Below are positions 44,884 through 54,235 of a DNA stretch of 64,000 bases, piece by piece. The stretch lies in assembly GCA_027488865.1 (NCBI GenBank), contig JAIYAU010000060.1, positions 1 through 64,000 of the forward strand, given 5' to 3'. Made by a program: the position numbers and the translations under genes. The notes beneath the pieces are model-generated. The model saw only the letters and a program-made list of their open reading frames with translations. It had not been told where the DNA came from and made no database searches. The stretch comes from Cytophagaceae bacterium. GTDB lineage: Bacteria; Bacteroidota; Bacteroidia; Cytophagales; UBA9547. How positions within the stretch are numbered: position 1 is the stretch's first letter; the number at the start of each line of letters is the position of its first letter.

Positions 44884-46512
44884 ATGATTCAAGAAACCAC
44901 TAGTAACGAGCATTATAATAAAAATCTCATTCATGGCCTTCATGCTAAATTAGCTAAGGCCTATCTCGGCGGAGGAGATAAAAAACTCAACCAACAAAGG
45001 GAGTTAGGTAAACTTACCGCAAGAGAGAGAATTGCAACTTTGTTAGACCAAGACTCATTTTTTCTTGAAATTGGCGCTTTAGTCGGTGACGGAATGTACG
45101 AAGAGTATGGAGGCTGTCCTTCAGGCGGGGTGATTACTGGTATTGGATATATACATGGCAAACAATGCATTGTGGTGGCTAACGACGCAACAGTTAAAGC
45201 TGGGGCGTGGTTTCCAATTACCTCCAAGAAAAATTTAAGAGCTCAAGAAATAGCTATTGAAAATCAACTGCCCATTATTTACCTTGTAGATAGCGCTGGT
45301 ATATTTTTACCCCTGCAAGACGAGGTTTTTGCTGATAAGGAACATTTTGGGCGTCAGTTTAGAAATAACGCAATTATGTCCTCTCAAGGTATTATACAAA
45401 TAGCCGCCATAATGGGAAGTTGCGTAGCAGGTGGAGCATATTTACCCATCATGTGCGATGAGGCAATGATTGTCGACAAGACAGGATCAATTTTTTTAGC
45501 AGGTTCTTATCTAGTAAAAGCAGCAATAGGTGAAGATATAGACAATGAAACGTTAGGAGGTGCTACTACACACTGTGAAATATCAGGTGTTACAGATTAC
45601 AAATTCCCAAACGACAAAGCTTGTTTACAGTCTATTCGAGACATTATTTCAAAAATAGGTGATGTTCCAAAAGCTGGATTTAACAGAATTGCACCTGTTT
45701 TGCCTCAAAAGAATCCTTTAGATATTTATTCACTTCTACCAGCTGATCGAACTAAACCTTATGATATGATTGAAATTATCAATCGTATCGTTGATGGGTC
45801 AGAATTTGAAGAATATAAAAAACTTTATGGACAATCTATCATATGTGGTTTGGCAAGAATTGACGGCTGGGCAGTAGGAATTGTGGCAAACCAAAGAAAA
45901 ATGGTAAAGTCTAAGAAAGGTGAAATGCAAATGGGTGGAGTAATTTACTCCGATTCTGCTGATAAAGCCGCACGTTTTATAATGAATTGCAACCAGAAAA
46001 AAATACCGCTGGTATTTTTACAAGATGTTACAGGTTTTATGGTAGGTAGCAGGGCAGAACAAGGTGGAATAATCAAAGATGGGGCAAAAATGGTGAACGC
46101 AGTGGCCAATTCTGTGGTTCCAAAATTTACAGTGGTTATAGGAAATTCTTATGGAGCAGGCAATTATGCCATGTGTGGAAAAGCGTTTGACCCAAGATTG
46201 ATTATAGCTTGGCCTACCGCCCAAATTGCTGTGATGAGCGGAAACTCAGCGGCCAAAACCTTGCTTCAAATAAAGGTCTCTACACTCAAAGCACAAGGCA
46301 AGGTGATATCGGCCGAGGAAGAAAAATTGTTATTAGATGAAATTATCACAAGATATAATGACAAAACTAGCCCATATTATGCAGCCTCTCAGTTATGGGT
46401 AGATTCAATAATTGATCCAATTGATACAAGAAAAGTACTAAGTGCAGGCATTGAAGCGGCAAATAACGCTCCTATCCAAAAAAGATTCAATGTAGGATTA
46501 ATACAAACTTAA
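44884..46512 (+). CDS. Acyl-CoA carboxylase beta subunit (MCC/PCC type)
   Basis: This 542-residue carboxyltransferase transfers CO2 from carboxybiotin to an acyl-CoA. It has the two crotonase-like halves: GKLTARERI and GGVITGIGYIHG in the N-half, and the C-half with QDVTGFMVGSRAEQGGIIKDGAKM and GNSYGAGNYAMCG. Similarity is strongest to methylcrotonyl-CoA carboxylase beta (leucine breakdown), with propionyl-CoA carboxylase as an alternative. The biotin-carboxylase alpha subunit is not nearby. Confidence 0.92.
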   Translation: MIQETTSNEHYNKNLIHGLHAKLAKAYLGGGDKKLNQQRELGKLTARERIATLLDQDSFFLEIGALVGDGMYEEYGGCPSGGVITGIGYIHGKQCIVVANDATVKAGAWFPITSKKNLRAQEIAIENQLPIIYLVDSAGIFLPLQDEVFADKEHFGRQFRNNAIMSSQGIIQIAAIMGSCVAGGAYLPIMCDEAMIVDKTGSIFLAGSYLVKAAIGEDIDNETLGGATTHCEISGVTDYKFPNDKACLQSIRDIISKIGDVPKAGFNRIAPVLPQKNPLDIYSLLPADRTKPYDMIEIINRIVDGSEFEEYKKLYGQSIICGLARIDGWAVGIVANQRKMVKSKKGEMQMGGVIYSDSADKAARFIMNCNQKKIPLVFLQDVTGFMVGSRAEQGGIIKDGAKMVNAVANSVVPKFTVVIGNSYGAGNYAMCGKAFDPRLIIAWPTAQIAVMSGNSAAKTLLQIKVSTLKAQGKVISAEEEKLLLDEIITRYNDKTSPYYAASQLWVDSIIDPIDTRKVLSAGIEAANNAPIQKRFNVGLIQT

Positions 46513-46584
46513 AACTAGTATTATTGATTCCAGGTGTTATAATTAAGAAAATAAGCCCTTAAATGGTGATATTTGAAATTAGAA

Positions 46585-46623
46585 ACATACAGAGAAGGGA
46601 GTTTTCATCCCTTCTCTGTATGT
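46585..46623. terminator. 16-bp perfect hairpin between convergent genes
   Basis: Arms 46585-46600 and 46608-46623 are exact reverse complements with a seven-base loop. The element lies between the stop codons of the acyl-CoA carboxylase gene and ppa. No T-run follows either arm, so it may be a factor-dependent or processing-type end rather than a classical terminator, or a small repeat. Confidence 0.65.
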
Positions 46624-46627
46624 AACT

Positions 46628-47191
46628 TTAGTATAACAACATTTCGTTGTCTCCAATTAATTCGGTTTTCTTTTCTTGATATAAATCCAAAGCAGCTTGT
46701 ATAATTTTATAAGCTGCATCTTTATCTAAAAATTTCTCTACAATTACTTCCTTGTGCTCCAATTTCTTGTAGTCTTCAAAGAATCTTTGTATTTGTAACA
46801 TGGTATGTCTTGGTAACATATCTAAGTTATCAATGTGATTCACAGACATGTCATTTTTAGCAACAGCGATAATTTTATCATCTTGTTCGTTATTATCTAT
46901 CATCTGCATTACACCAATTACCTTTGCTTCCACTAAGCAAAGAGGTACCGCATCCACAGAGCTAATCACAAGAATATCGAGCGGATCTTTATCGTCACAA
47001 TAGGTCTGAGGAATAAAGCCATAGTTAGCGGGATAATGCACTGCAGAAAAAAGAACACGATCAAGCTTAATCATCCCGGTTTCTTTATCTAGTTCATATT
47101 TGGCTTTTGAATCTCTCGGGATTTCAATGATTGCATTTACAAATTTTGGCGCCTCTTTTCCAAAACTCACACTGTGCCAGGCATTTAGCAT
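46628..47191 (-). CDS. ppa: Inorganic pyrophosphatase
   Basis: This 187-residue soluble family I enzyme splits pyrophosphate into two phosphates. Catalytic marks are [13 protein letters not shown], the metal motif DDKDPLDIL, and [10 protein letters not shown], which matches the end of the active site. Length is normal for bacterial PPases. It converges with the carboxylase gene at the hairpin 46585-46623. Confidence 0.96.
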   Translation of the reverse strand: MLNAWHSVSFGKEAPKFVNAIIEIPRDSKAKYELDKETGMIKLDRVLFSAVHYPANYGFIPQTYCDDKDPLDILVISSVDAVPLCLVEAKVIGVMQMIDNNEQDDKIIAVAKNDMSVNHIDNLDMLPRHTMLQIQRFFEDYKKLEHKEVIVEKFLDKDAAYKIIQAALDLYQEKKTELIGDNEMLLY

Positions 47192-47430
47192 ACTCTATAA
47201 ATTTAAATGGTTATTGTTTTTATTTATGACCAATCGAATCATCGACAAATATACTTGTTTAAATAATCAAATTGTAATTTAACAAGAATATTTAATGAGA
47301 GAATAGCAAAAATTACATTTTCTAAAGTGTTGATTAGTATCTAATTGCTATATAATATAACATTTTATCTTTAAAAAGTACCACAACTAGCCCTAGCTTA
47401 AATTAGTACAATTGCTAGATTGAAGTGTTA

Positions 47431-48186
47431 TTAGTGGCCATTTTCGTTGTGATTATGAATACTATGTAAATTTTCAGAATTACTAGCATGTGTTATTTTC
47501 TTAGGCTCCAATTCTAGGATTATGTTATCTTCGTAAATTAGTGCTAGTGGTTGCCATCCTAGCTTAAAATAAGATGGATCTGAAAAAACTGTATAACCTT
47601 CGTTCTTAGTTGGTTGTAAATCTATTGCAAAAATTTCCTCCACAATACCACCTTGTAAGATGGGTTTATAATAGGTTATTTTAGAAGAACGATACTCTTT
47701 ACCAAACACATCTTTAACGGTAATTAGCGCCTTAAATGCTTTAATATTTTTATTGCCAATGTTTCTCACTGCAAGGGAGCAAGTGAGCAAAGTACCTCTA
47801 AGTGCTATTGAGGTATCTTCAAAGTTCATAAACAATGATTTTTTAATTTCCAGGGTGATCTTTTTCGATTCCTTTGCTTCAAAATCGGCCTCAACATCCT
47901 TAAGTTCCTTTTCTTTGGTTAATTGTGCCTGTTCTAAAATATCTCTATAGCTTGCGCCTAGTTCCATAACCGAAGGATTAATTAACCCATTTTTTATCAT
48001 AAATTCTGACATTACTTTTTCTTCGGTTGAATCAATTTTGCCAAGTTCTACGATTCTTTTAAAATCTTTTTCTACAGTTTCCTCATTGTACTCCTTATCA
48101 AGTGGGTTGCTACATGAAGTAAAAAACATGGCCAAAACAGAAAAAATGGCGTAGCAGATGGCTAACCTTAAATTAATAGATTTCAT
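47431..48186 (-). CDS. Lipoprotein in the bestrophin operon
   Basis: This 251-residue lipoprotein has a lipobox (FTSC, Cys25). Residues about 28-115 are helical and charged, and about 115-230 form a beta domain with AVRNIGNKNIKAFKALITV, like FxLyD/immunoglobulin-type folds. The C-terminus is His-rich (HSIHNHNENGH). No family is recognised with confidence. Its ATG overlaps the stop of the bestrophin gene by one base, so translation is coupled, suggesting an envelope partner of the channel. Confidence 0.75.
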   Translation of the reverse strand: MKSINLRLAICYAIFSVLAMFFTSCSNPLDKEYNEETVEKDFKRIVELGKIDSTEEKVMSEFMIKNGLINPSVMELGASYRDILEQAQLTKEKELKDVEADFEAKESKKITLEIKKSLFMNFEDTSIALRGTLLTCSLAVRNIGNKNIKAFKALITVKDVFGKEYRSSKITYYKPILQGGIVEEIFAIDLQPTKNEGYTVFSDPSYFKLGWQPLALIYEDNIILELEPKKITHASNSENLHSIHNHNENGH

Positions 48187-49079
48187 TAGCTTTTGATTAA
48201 TTTTTGATCATTTGTTTTCAAAATTTCTTGAACGGATATTTTAAGCGACTTGCAAATACCGTCAAATGGAAGATCATTTTCATCTTGTCCAAATGGATCT
48301 TCTATTTCCTCCCCTATCACGTCCAGACCTACCATTGCATAAAAAATGAGCATGACAATGGCAACACTCCAAGAGCCAAGATCATGAATAAAGCCAAAAG
48401 GTATGATCAACATAAATATAAACAAGAATTTTTTGAGGTGGATGGCGTATGAAAAAGGTATAGGGGTTGAGTGGATTCTTTCACAACTACTGATTACCTC
48501 ATTTGCCTCGTCAATGTGCTTACTAACCTCTAAAAACTGCATGTCAGTAATAACTTTATCTTTGTATAGCTTGGTCATGCGATCACTAATAAGAGTAAGA
48601 AAATAAGTAGGCACATGATAAAGTTTTTTGGCCATGGTTTCTTCTATAAATCCAGGATAAATCTCCTCTAATTCACTTGCCTTAATACCGTCTCTTAAAT
48701 GTTCTTTCAACGAGAATGCGTGATTACTAATCATTTTGGCAAAAAACTCCCTATTATCCTTGTCGTCGATAGGCACAAAGGAGTTAATTTTAATAGCTAG
48801 ATTTTTCCAGTTATAGCCCAGTTTCGAAAGTAGTTTTCTACCTTCCCACCAACGGTCGTAAGCAGTGTTGGTTCTAAACACCAACAACAAACCCAATACT
48901 ATACCCAAAATGGAGTAAATATATGTCGGTGGTCTAAAATCGATGTGAAAAACGTTTTCTTCCAGGTAATCGCATATGAAGGCATACACTCCTGCCACGC
49001 ACATACTTACAAGCAACGTACGTAGGGTTTTAGTTCGATGAAAATCAAAAAGTATGGCAAACCAAATTTTCTTATCCAT
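48186..49079 (-). CDS. Bestrophin-family anion channel (copy 2)
   Basis: This 297-residue bestrophin-like protein forms pentameric anion channels (UPF0187). Marks are TNTAYDRWWEGRKLL (about 71-85), the SYAIHLKKFLFIFMLIIPFGF membrane hairpin, and the closing IEDPFGQDENDLPFDGI (the calcium-clasp-like acidic loop of eukaryotic bestrophins). It overlaps copy 1 by eight bases and the lipoprotein gene by one base. Confidence 0.92.
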   Translation of the reverse strand: MDKKIWFAILFDFHRTKTLRTLLVSMCVAGVYAFICDYLEENVFHIDFRPPTYIYSILGIVLGLLLVFRTNTAYDRWWEGRKLLSKLGYNWKNLAIKINSFVPIDDKDNREFFAKMISNHAFSLKEHLRDGIKASELEEIYPGFIEETMAKKLYHVPTYFLTLISDRMTKLYKDKVITDMQFLEVSKHIDEANEVISSCERIHSTPIPFSYAIHLKKFLFIFMLIIPFGFIHDLGSWSVAIVMLIFYAMVGLDVIGEEIEDPFGQDENDLPFDGICKSLKISVQEILKTNDQKLIKS

Positions 49080-49932
49080 TTTTCATTATTTGTTTTAAAC
49101 AATTGTCTATATCCTCGCAAATTACCTCCATAGGAAGGTCATTTTTATCATGACCAAAGGGATTTTCTACTTCAGAACTCATTACTTCACAACCAAAATA
49201 AGCATAAAAAATTAGACACAACAAAAATACGATACTATATTCTAGCGTATCGTTGGTAAAAGCAAATGGCAAAAAACCTGAATATAATATTAGGAACATC
49301 TTGATGTGATTCACATAAGATTTAGTTGTTTTAGTTGTTCTAATGGTGTCGCAATTATCAAGAAAGCTGTTAGATTTCTCTACGTGTTTGCTCAACTCAT
49401 AATATTCCATTTTTGTGATGTATTCATTCCTATATAAGTTTACAATTCTCTTATGAACGAGTTCCATTATTTTATTTGGCACATGTTCTTCTTTCATCAA
49501 TTGGTCAAACAGGCCTGGTTCAGACTCAACTAAATGGTTCATACTCCTTTTCCTTCGTAAATGCGCTTTACATGACCAGATATGGTTCATTACCATCTCG
49601 TGTAGATAGGTCCTGTTTTTGACATCGGCTATGGACAAATAGGAATTAATTTTGATAATAAATGTTTCGGCATTTGCTGTGAGGTAGGTAAGATTTTTGC
49701 GCCCATCGTACCACCTATAATAGGAGTTATTGAGTCGGAAATAGAATAAAATCATTATCATATACCCTAGAATATACATGACAAAATAAGGCACAGTGAA
49801 ATTAATATCGAATTGATTATCTTGTAAATAAATGATACCCGCTACATAAATTCCGTATAGGACTACCCATACAGCCATTTCTTTAAGCGTAGGAGTTTTA
49901 TAAAAATGTAATAATCCGGAATACCAGAGCAT
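49072..49932 (-). CDS. Bestrophin-family anion channel (copy 1)
   Basis: This 286-residue bestrophin-like protein is homologous to the next gene. It has NSYYRWYDGRKNLTYL (about 69-84), a SYVNHIKMFLILYSGFLPFAF hairpin and VENPFGHDKNDLPMEVI near the end. The two copies are clearly diverged, so this is an old tandem duplication. It is the first gene of a three-gene leftward operon ending in a lipoprotein. Heteromeric channels are possible but not shown. Confidence 0.92.
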   Translation of the reverse strand: MLWYSGLLHFYKTPTLKEMAVWVVLYGIYVAGIIYLQDNQFDINFTVPYFVMYILGYMIMILFYFRLNNSYYRWYDGRKNLTYLTANAETFIIKINSYLSIADVKNRTYLHEMVMNHIWSCKAHLRRKRSMNHLVESEPGLFDQLMKEEHVPNKIMELVHKRIVNLYRNEYITKMEYYELSKHVEKSNSFLDNCDTIRTTKTTKSYVNHIKMFLILYSGFLPFAFTNDTLEYSIVFLLCLIFYAYFGCEVMSSEVENPFGHDKNDLPMEVICEDIDNCLKQIMKNG

Positions 49933-50056
49933 CTTAAAATAAGGGGGAACTACGGCAACAAAGTTATAAATTTTAAACTTCTGACAAGAATAAATCTAAC
50001 TAAGGGACATAATTATTTTATTACCCAACTTAGTTACTGGTTGATATTAAGAACCT

Positions 50057-50680
50057 CTAAGTAGCCCAAATTGTATTTTTAAATAATTGTATACTGAATA
50101 GTATTAATGCAGAACCCATTATACGATTGATCCACCTAATTACTTGATCGGTCATTAAGTTACTGATTCTGTTTGCAATGTATGCTTTGCCGAGGTCAAA
50201 AACAAAGTTCATAATAATGGCCACTAAAAACAGTATAATAAGTTCATGACGCTGATGACCACTCTTAAAGGCAATGGTACTCACAGTGGTAATCCAAAAC
50301 AGCAAAACGCCAGGGTTGATAGCATTTAAGGCAAATCCTTTTAAAATATACTTAATCCTGTGTTTGTTAGAAATATGTAATTCTTCATATTCAGTTCTGG
50401 GAATCTTTTTTATTATCATATTTACCCCAAATCCCAACATTATAATACTTCCACCAATTCCCAAACCAAATTGAATTTGTGCATTATTAGCGATTTGAGA
50501 GATGCCAGCATAGGTTAAAAAGATATAAAACAAATCACTCAACGCAATTCCGATAGCAAGGAATAGTCCTAGTTTGAAGCCCTTGTGGGCACTTGTTTGT
50601 ACCAAAGTAAAAAAAACGGGGCCTATGAGGAATGCCAAACCTATCCCGAGCAAAATACCATCCCTTATAGCTGTAATCAT
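50057..50680 (-). CDS. LysE/RhtB-family amino-acid exporter
   Basis: This 207-residue membrane protein has six hydrophobic segments and the family opening DGILLGIGLAFLIGPVFFTL, then ALNAINPGVLLFW in the middle, as in LysE/RhtB exporters. It lies 39 bases behind a GH3-family gene on the same strand, so the two may be cotranscribed. The exported compound is unknown. Confidence 0.88.
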   Translation of the reverse strand: MITAIRDGILLGIGLAFLIGPVFFTLVQTSAHKGFKLGLFLAIGIALSDLFYIFLTYAGISQIANNAQIQFGLGIGGSIIMLGFGVNMIIKKIPRTEYEELHISNKHRIKYILKGFALNAINPGVLLFWITTVSTIAFKSGHQRHELIILFLVAIIMNFVFDLGKAYIANRISNLMTDQVIRWINRIMGSALILFSIQLFKNTIWAT

Positions 50681-50719
50681 TTTTTATTTAACATTTATAA
50701 ATGGTAAAGGCACCTTAAT

Positions 50720-52282
50720 TTAACTCTGTTGAGAAATATAATTTTTCCAATCTGGTAATAAATTAGACTTTAATACCCTTGGGAATTTATTCTGGCCTCC
50801 TTCTTTGCCTCTTTGTTTTAGCCAACCGTAAAAAATAGCGGTAGGTAACACCTCCACAACCACACTCTTAAGAACATGGGCACGTTCCACTTTGTAATCG
50901 TCATTTAATTCTTTAAGGTGAGCATCGATAGTTTCTGCTAATAAATTTTCATCTATTTGAGTGTCGCAGCCGATGTACCAATGGTGCCCAAATGTGGTAC
51001 CAAAAGAAACACCTGCAACAGCAAATTCTTTAATATCAATTTTAAACTCTTCACTAACCAACCGTACCGCTTTATTCATATTGTCTACCGACAAATGCTC
51101 ACCACAAAGGCTTAAAAAGTGTTTTGTTCTACCAGTAATAACTATTTCGCTCTCCTTCTTATTTACAAATCGTATAACATCACCAATGAGATAACGCCAA
51201 GATCCAGCACAAGTGGTAAGTAAAAGCGCATAATCTTTCCCCTCCTCTACTTCATCAATCATAAAGGTTTGAGGTTGTGGCTTTATTTCTCCATCTGGCT
51301 CAAAGTTGTCGTCGGTAAAGGGCACAAACTCATAAAAAATACCACTATTTAACATCATTCGCATCGAACGACGCTCAGGTTTTACTTGAAATGCAATAAA
51401 TCCTTCTGAGGCCAAATATGTTTCGATGTAAGCAATAGGCTTGCCTAACAATTTTTCAAAACTCGTGCGATATGGATCAAATGCTACACCACCATGACAA
51501 AATCCACTTAAATTAGGCCATATTTCATGGATATTTTGTACCTTGTAGTGTACTATTATTTTCTCTATTAAAAGCTGAATCCAAGCAGGTACACCTACTA
51601 CAAAACCTATATCCCAATTAATGGCTTGAAGGGTTATTTCTTCTAATTTTTTATTCCAATCTCGATTTTGGGCAATAGCCCTTCCAGGCTTATAAAATCT
51701 ATGAAACCAAAATGGTATTTTTGAAGCACTTATTCCACTTAAATCGCCTTCAAAATAATGGCCCTTACTATTTAAAGAGGTGCTACCACCTAGCATTAAA
51801 ATGCCCTTTTCTAAAATTTCAGGCTCAAAATTGTAGTTTTTTAATGCCAACATTTGCCTAAGGCTTGTTTTTTTAATAGCCTTAATCATGTCTGCGGTAA
51901 TGGGAATATGTTTAGTTGCAGCCTCTGAAGTACCTGAACTTAATGCAAAATATCTTACCAAACCAGGCCAAGCCACGTCTGACTCACCTTCAAGACATTT
52001 ATGCCACCAATCTGCGTACATCTTGTTATATGAGTGCACAGGAACCTGACTTTTAAACTGTTGATAAAACTGTTTTGGATCTTGCCCCTTGAACTGACGG
52101 ATGATTCCAAAATTTTTAAGAATATTGTCAAAATTATATTTTATACCAAATTGGGTTAACTCGGCCTTCTGAAGAAGCTTCTTAAGTTCTTTTTTTTGTA
52201 ATTTAAAGGGAGGTGTATTCTCCTGTTCTATACTTTTACCTAGTTTTATGCCCTGCTTGAGCAAACTGCCTAAAATTGGCAT
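50720..52282 (-). CDS. GH3-type acyl-adenylase / amino-acid conjugase
   Basis: This 520-residue protein is a bacterial homologue of the plant GH3 auxin-responsive family, which adenylates a carboxylate and couples it to an amino acid. It shows FALSSGTSEAATKHIPIT (nucleotide loop), AYIETYLASEGFIAFQ in the middle and LLTTCAGSWRYLIGDVIRFV before the C-terminal domain. In bacteria the substrate is generally unknown. It sits next to a LysE exporter, which would suit export of a conjugate, but this is inference. Confidence 0.9.
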   Translation of the reverse strand: MPILGSLLKQGIKLGKSIEQENTPPFKLQKKELKKLLQKAELTQFGIKYNFDNILKNFGIIRQFKGQDPKQFYQQFKSQVPVHSYNKMYADWWHKCLEGESDVAWPGLVRYFALSSGTSEAATKHIPITADMIKAIKKTSLRQMLALKNYNFEPEILEKGILMLGGSTSLNSKGHYFEGDLSGISASKIPFWFHRFYKPGRAIAQNRDWNKKLEEITLQAINWDIGFVVGVPAWIQLLIEKIIVHYKVQNIHEIWPNLSGFCHGGVAFDPYRTSFEKLLGKPIAYIETYLASEGFIAFQVKPERRSMRMMLNSGIFYEFVPFTDDNFEPDGEIKPQPQTFMIDEVEEGKDYALLLTTCAGSWRYLIGDVIRFVNKKESEIVITGRTKHFLSLCGEHLSVDNMNKAVRLVSEEFKIDIKEFAVAGVSFGTTFGHHWYIGCDTQIDENLLAETIDAHLKELNDDYKVERAHVLKSVVVEVLPTAIFYGWLKQRGKEGGQNKFPRVLKSNLLPDWKNYISQQS

Positions 52283-52605
52283 ACGCTATAAAGGTTGTTT
52301 ATTTATAATAAATACAAAAATACGTCTTCTATTAGTTTATATCGACAAAAATAACAAAAATCATTATAATATAGTTAAAATTAAAATTTACATAAAGCTA
52401 TTTATTTATTAACCAATACGTTGAAATATTAATTTATTATTACCTGATTCCTTACAGCGGGCTATTTAATTCCATCTTTTTATGAATACCAGTATTGCTT
52501 TAATTGGTTAAAATAAACCAAGCAAAAATAAAATTTATAATTAGGATTAAATTAAGGCTATAATGGTAATTGAGGCTATATTTGTAGTGATAATTTGTCA
52601 TTTTA
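52283..52605. other. Intergenic region between GH3 gene and yggS-like gene
   Basis: This 323-base AT-rich stretch between divergent genes shows no gene. It holds the candidate -7 box TATATTTG at 52577-52584 ahead of the rightward gene. I see no other clear element. Confidence 0.6.
52577..52584 (+). promoter_or_regulatory. Candidate -7 box for the YggS-like gene (TATATTTG)
   Basis: TATATTTG matches TAnnTTTG, 21 bases before ATG 52606. No clear upstream TTTG box is present. Confidence 0.4.
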
Positions 52606-53286
52606 ATGGGAATCATAGCCGATAACTTACATTCAATAGTTACAAGTTTAAAGAATTCAATAACTAAACTTATTGTAGTTACGAAAACTCATGATATTGA
52701 ATCCATTATGGAGGTTTATTCAGCAGGTTATAAGGTTTTTGGCGAAAACAAGGTTCAAGAACTTTGTGATAAATATGAGCGAATGCCCAAAGATATAGAA
52801 TGGCACATGATTGGTCATTTGCAAAGAAACAAGGTTAAATACATTACCAACTTTGTAAGCTTGATTCATACTGTAGATTCTATAGAACTATTAAAAGAAA
52901 TAAACAAACATGCTGGTAAACATAATCGGATTCAAAATTGCCTTCTACAAATGTATATAGCACAGGAAGAAACCAAATTTGGTTTAACTTATGATGAATT
53001 GACTGCAATTTTAAATGACGATAGTTTCGCGACTCTTAAAAACATTAAAATTGTTGGATTGATGGGAATGGCCTCAAATACGTCAGACAAGCAACAAATA
53101 ATGGCTGAATTTAAAGGATTGAAGCAATTGTTTGACAAAATAAAAATACAATACTTTCACGATCAGGATGATTTTAAAGAATTATCGATGGGCATGAGTG
53201 GTGACTACCTCCTTGCAATGGAAGCAGGAAGTACCATGATAAGGGTTGGAAGTGCTATATTTGGCAACAGAAATTATCAACTATAA
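52606..53286 (+). CDS. YggS/PROSC-family PLP homeostasis protein
   Basis: This 226-residue PLP-binding protein of alanine-racemase-like fold type III has the PLP lysine at residue 27 (LIVVTKTHD), FGENKVQEL, EWHMIGHLQRNKVKYI, the GLMGMAS turn and the closing LSMGMSGDYLLAMEAGSTMIRVGSA phosphate loop. It binds PLP and helps keep its level without clear catalysis. Start ATG 52606. Confidence 0.95.
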   Translation: MGIIADNLHSIVTSLKNSITKLIVVTKTHDIESIMEVYSAGYKVFGENKVQELCDKYERMPKDIEWHMIGHLQRNKVKYITNFVSLIHTVDSIELLKEINKHAGKHNRIQNCLLQMYIAQEETKFGLTYDELTAILNDDSFATLKNIKIVGLMGMASNTSDKQQIMAEFKGLKQLFDKIKIQYFHDQDDFKELSMGMSGDYLLAMEAGSTMIRVGSAIFGNRNYQL

Positions 53287-53290
53287 CAAT

Positions 53291-53659
53291 ATGTATAAAT
53301 TATTTTTAATAATAGGAAGTGTATTCGGCGCATTATCTGTAATGATTGGAGCATTTGGCGCACATGCCCTTAAATCGGTGCTTATGGCGAATCAAAGAAT
53401 TGACACTTTTGATACAGCTGTAAAATACCAGTTTTATCATACCTTTGCCATAATAGTCGTTGCCTTATTAACTCAAAAATCAACTAATAAATGGCTTGAA
53501 TTGGCTGGTTGGAGTTTTACCGTTGGAATTATAATCTTTTCAGGTTCTTTATATGCCTTAAGTATAACAAATATTGGCAAACTAGGGGCAATCACCCCTA
53601 TTGGAGGTGTATTTATGATAGCAGGATGGTTATTTATTTTAGTTTCTATTTTGAAATAA
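53291..53659 (+). CDS. DUF423 small membrane protein
   Basis: This 122-residue protein has four membrane helices. Marks are IGAFGAHALK near residue 21 and VKYQFYHTFAIIVVALL, LSITNIGKLGAITPIGGVFMIAGW, typical of DUF423/YgdD. Function is unknown. ATG 53291 lies four bases after the stop of the preceding gene; a longer in-frame reading overlaps that gene. Confidence 0.88.
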   Translation: MYKLFLIIGSVFGALSVMIGAFGAHALKSVLMANQRIDTFDTAVKYQFYHTFAIIVVALLTQKSTNKWLELAGWSFTVGIIIFSGSLYALSITNIGKLGAITPIGGVFMIAGWLFILVSILK

Positions 53660-53776
53660 TTTCAAAATAAATTTGAACTTTCTATATTTCTGTCTAGAGC
53701 AAAAATAATTTTCTTATTTATAAAAAATTGGCTAATTGAGTTTTACGCATAATATTGTTTAATTTATTCCGCCATA

Positions 53777-54235
53777 TTACCCAACTTCACCTTGAATTTT
53801 ATGATATTTTTGTGGTACGATGAGCATCCCAAAATTTTCTCCATGTTCTTTACCTAAATGTTTATGATGGATTTTATGTGCCCTTCTAATTGCAAGAACG
53901 TAAGGGTGCTTCCAATTTCTAAAAAGCTTAAATCGCTGATGAATAATAATATCATGAACAACGAAATAAGCAAAACCATACAATGCAATGCCAATTCCAA
54001 TATATAAACGAAAATCATTAAACATGATGCCAGTCATAAAACAATAGGCGCTTGGAATTGCAAATATTAAAAAGAAAGTGTCATTTTTTTCAAAAAAACC
54101 CTCATGGCCCTCATGGTGATCACGATGAAGTGTCCACAAAATACCATGCATTACATACTTGTGTGTAAACCAAGCCATAAACTCCATTCCAAAAAACGTC
54201 GCAATTACGATTAGTGTATTAATAAGGTATTCCAT
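53777..54235 (-). CDS. crtZ: Beta-carotene hydroxylase (CrtZ type)
   Basis: This 152-residue di-iron membrane hydroxylase adds 3-OH to beta-ionone rings. Histidine boxes are all visible: HKYVMH, HRDHHEGHEG, HDIIIHQRF and RRAHKIHHKHLGKEHGE. ATG 54235 (MEYLINTL) is chosen; longer in-frame starts run into the preceding gene. It overlaps the cruF-like gene by 25 bases and is the last gene of the carotenoid operon. Confidence 0.93.
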   Translation of the reverse strand: MEYLINTLIVIATFFGMEFMAWFTHKYVMHGILWTLHRDHHEGHEGFFEKNDTFFLIFAIPSAYCFMTGIMFNDFRLYIGIGIALYGFAYFVVHDIIIHQRFKLFRNWKHPYVLAIRRAHKIHHKHLGKEHGENFGMLIVPQKYHKIQGEVG

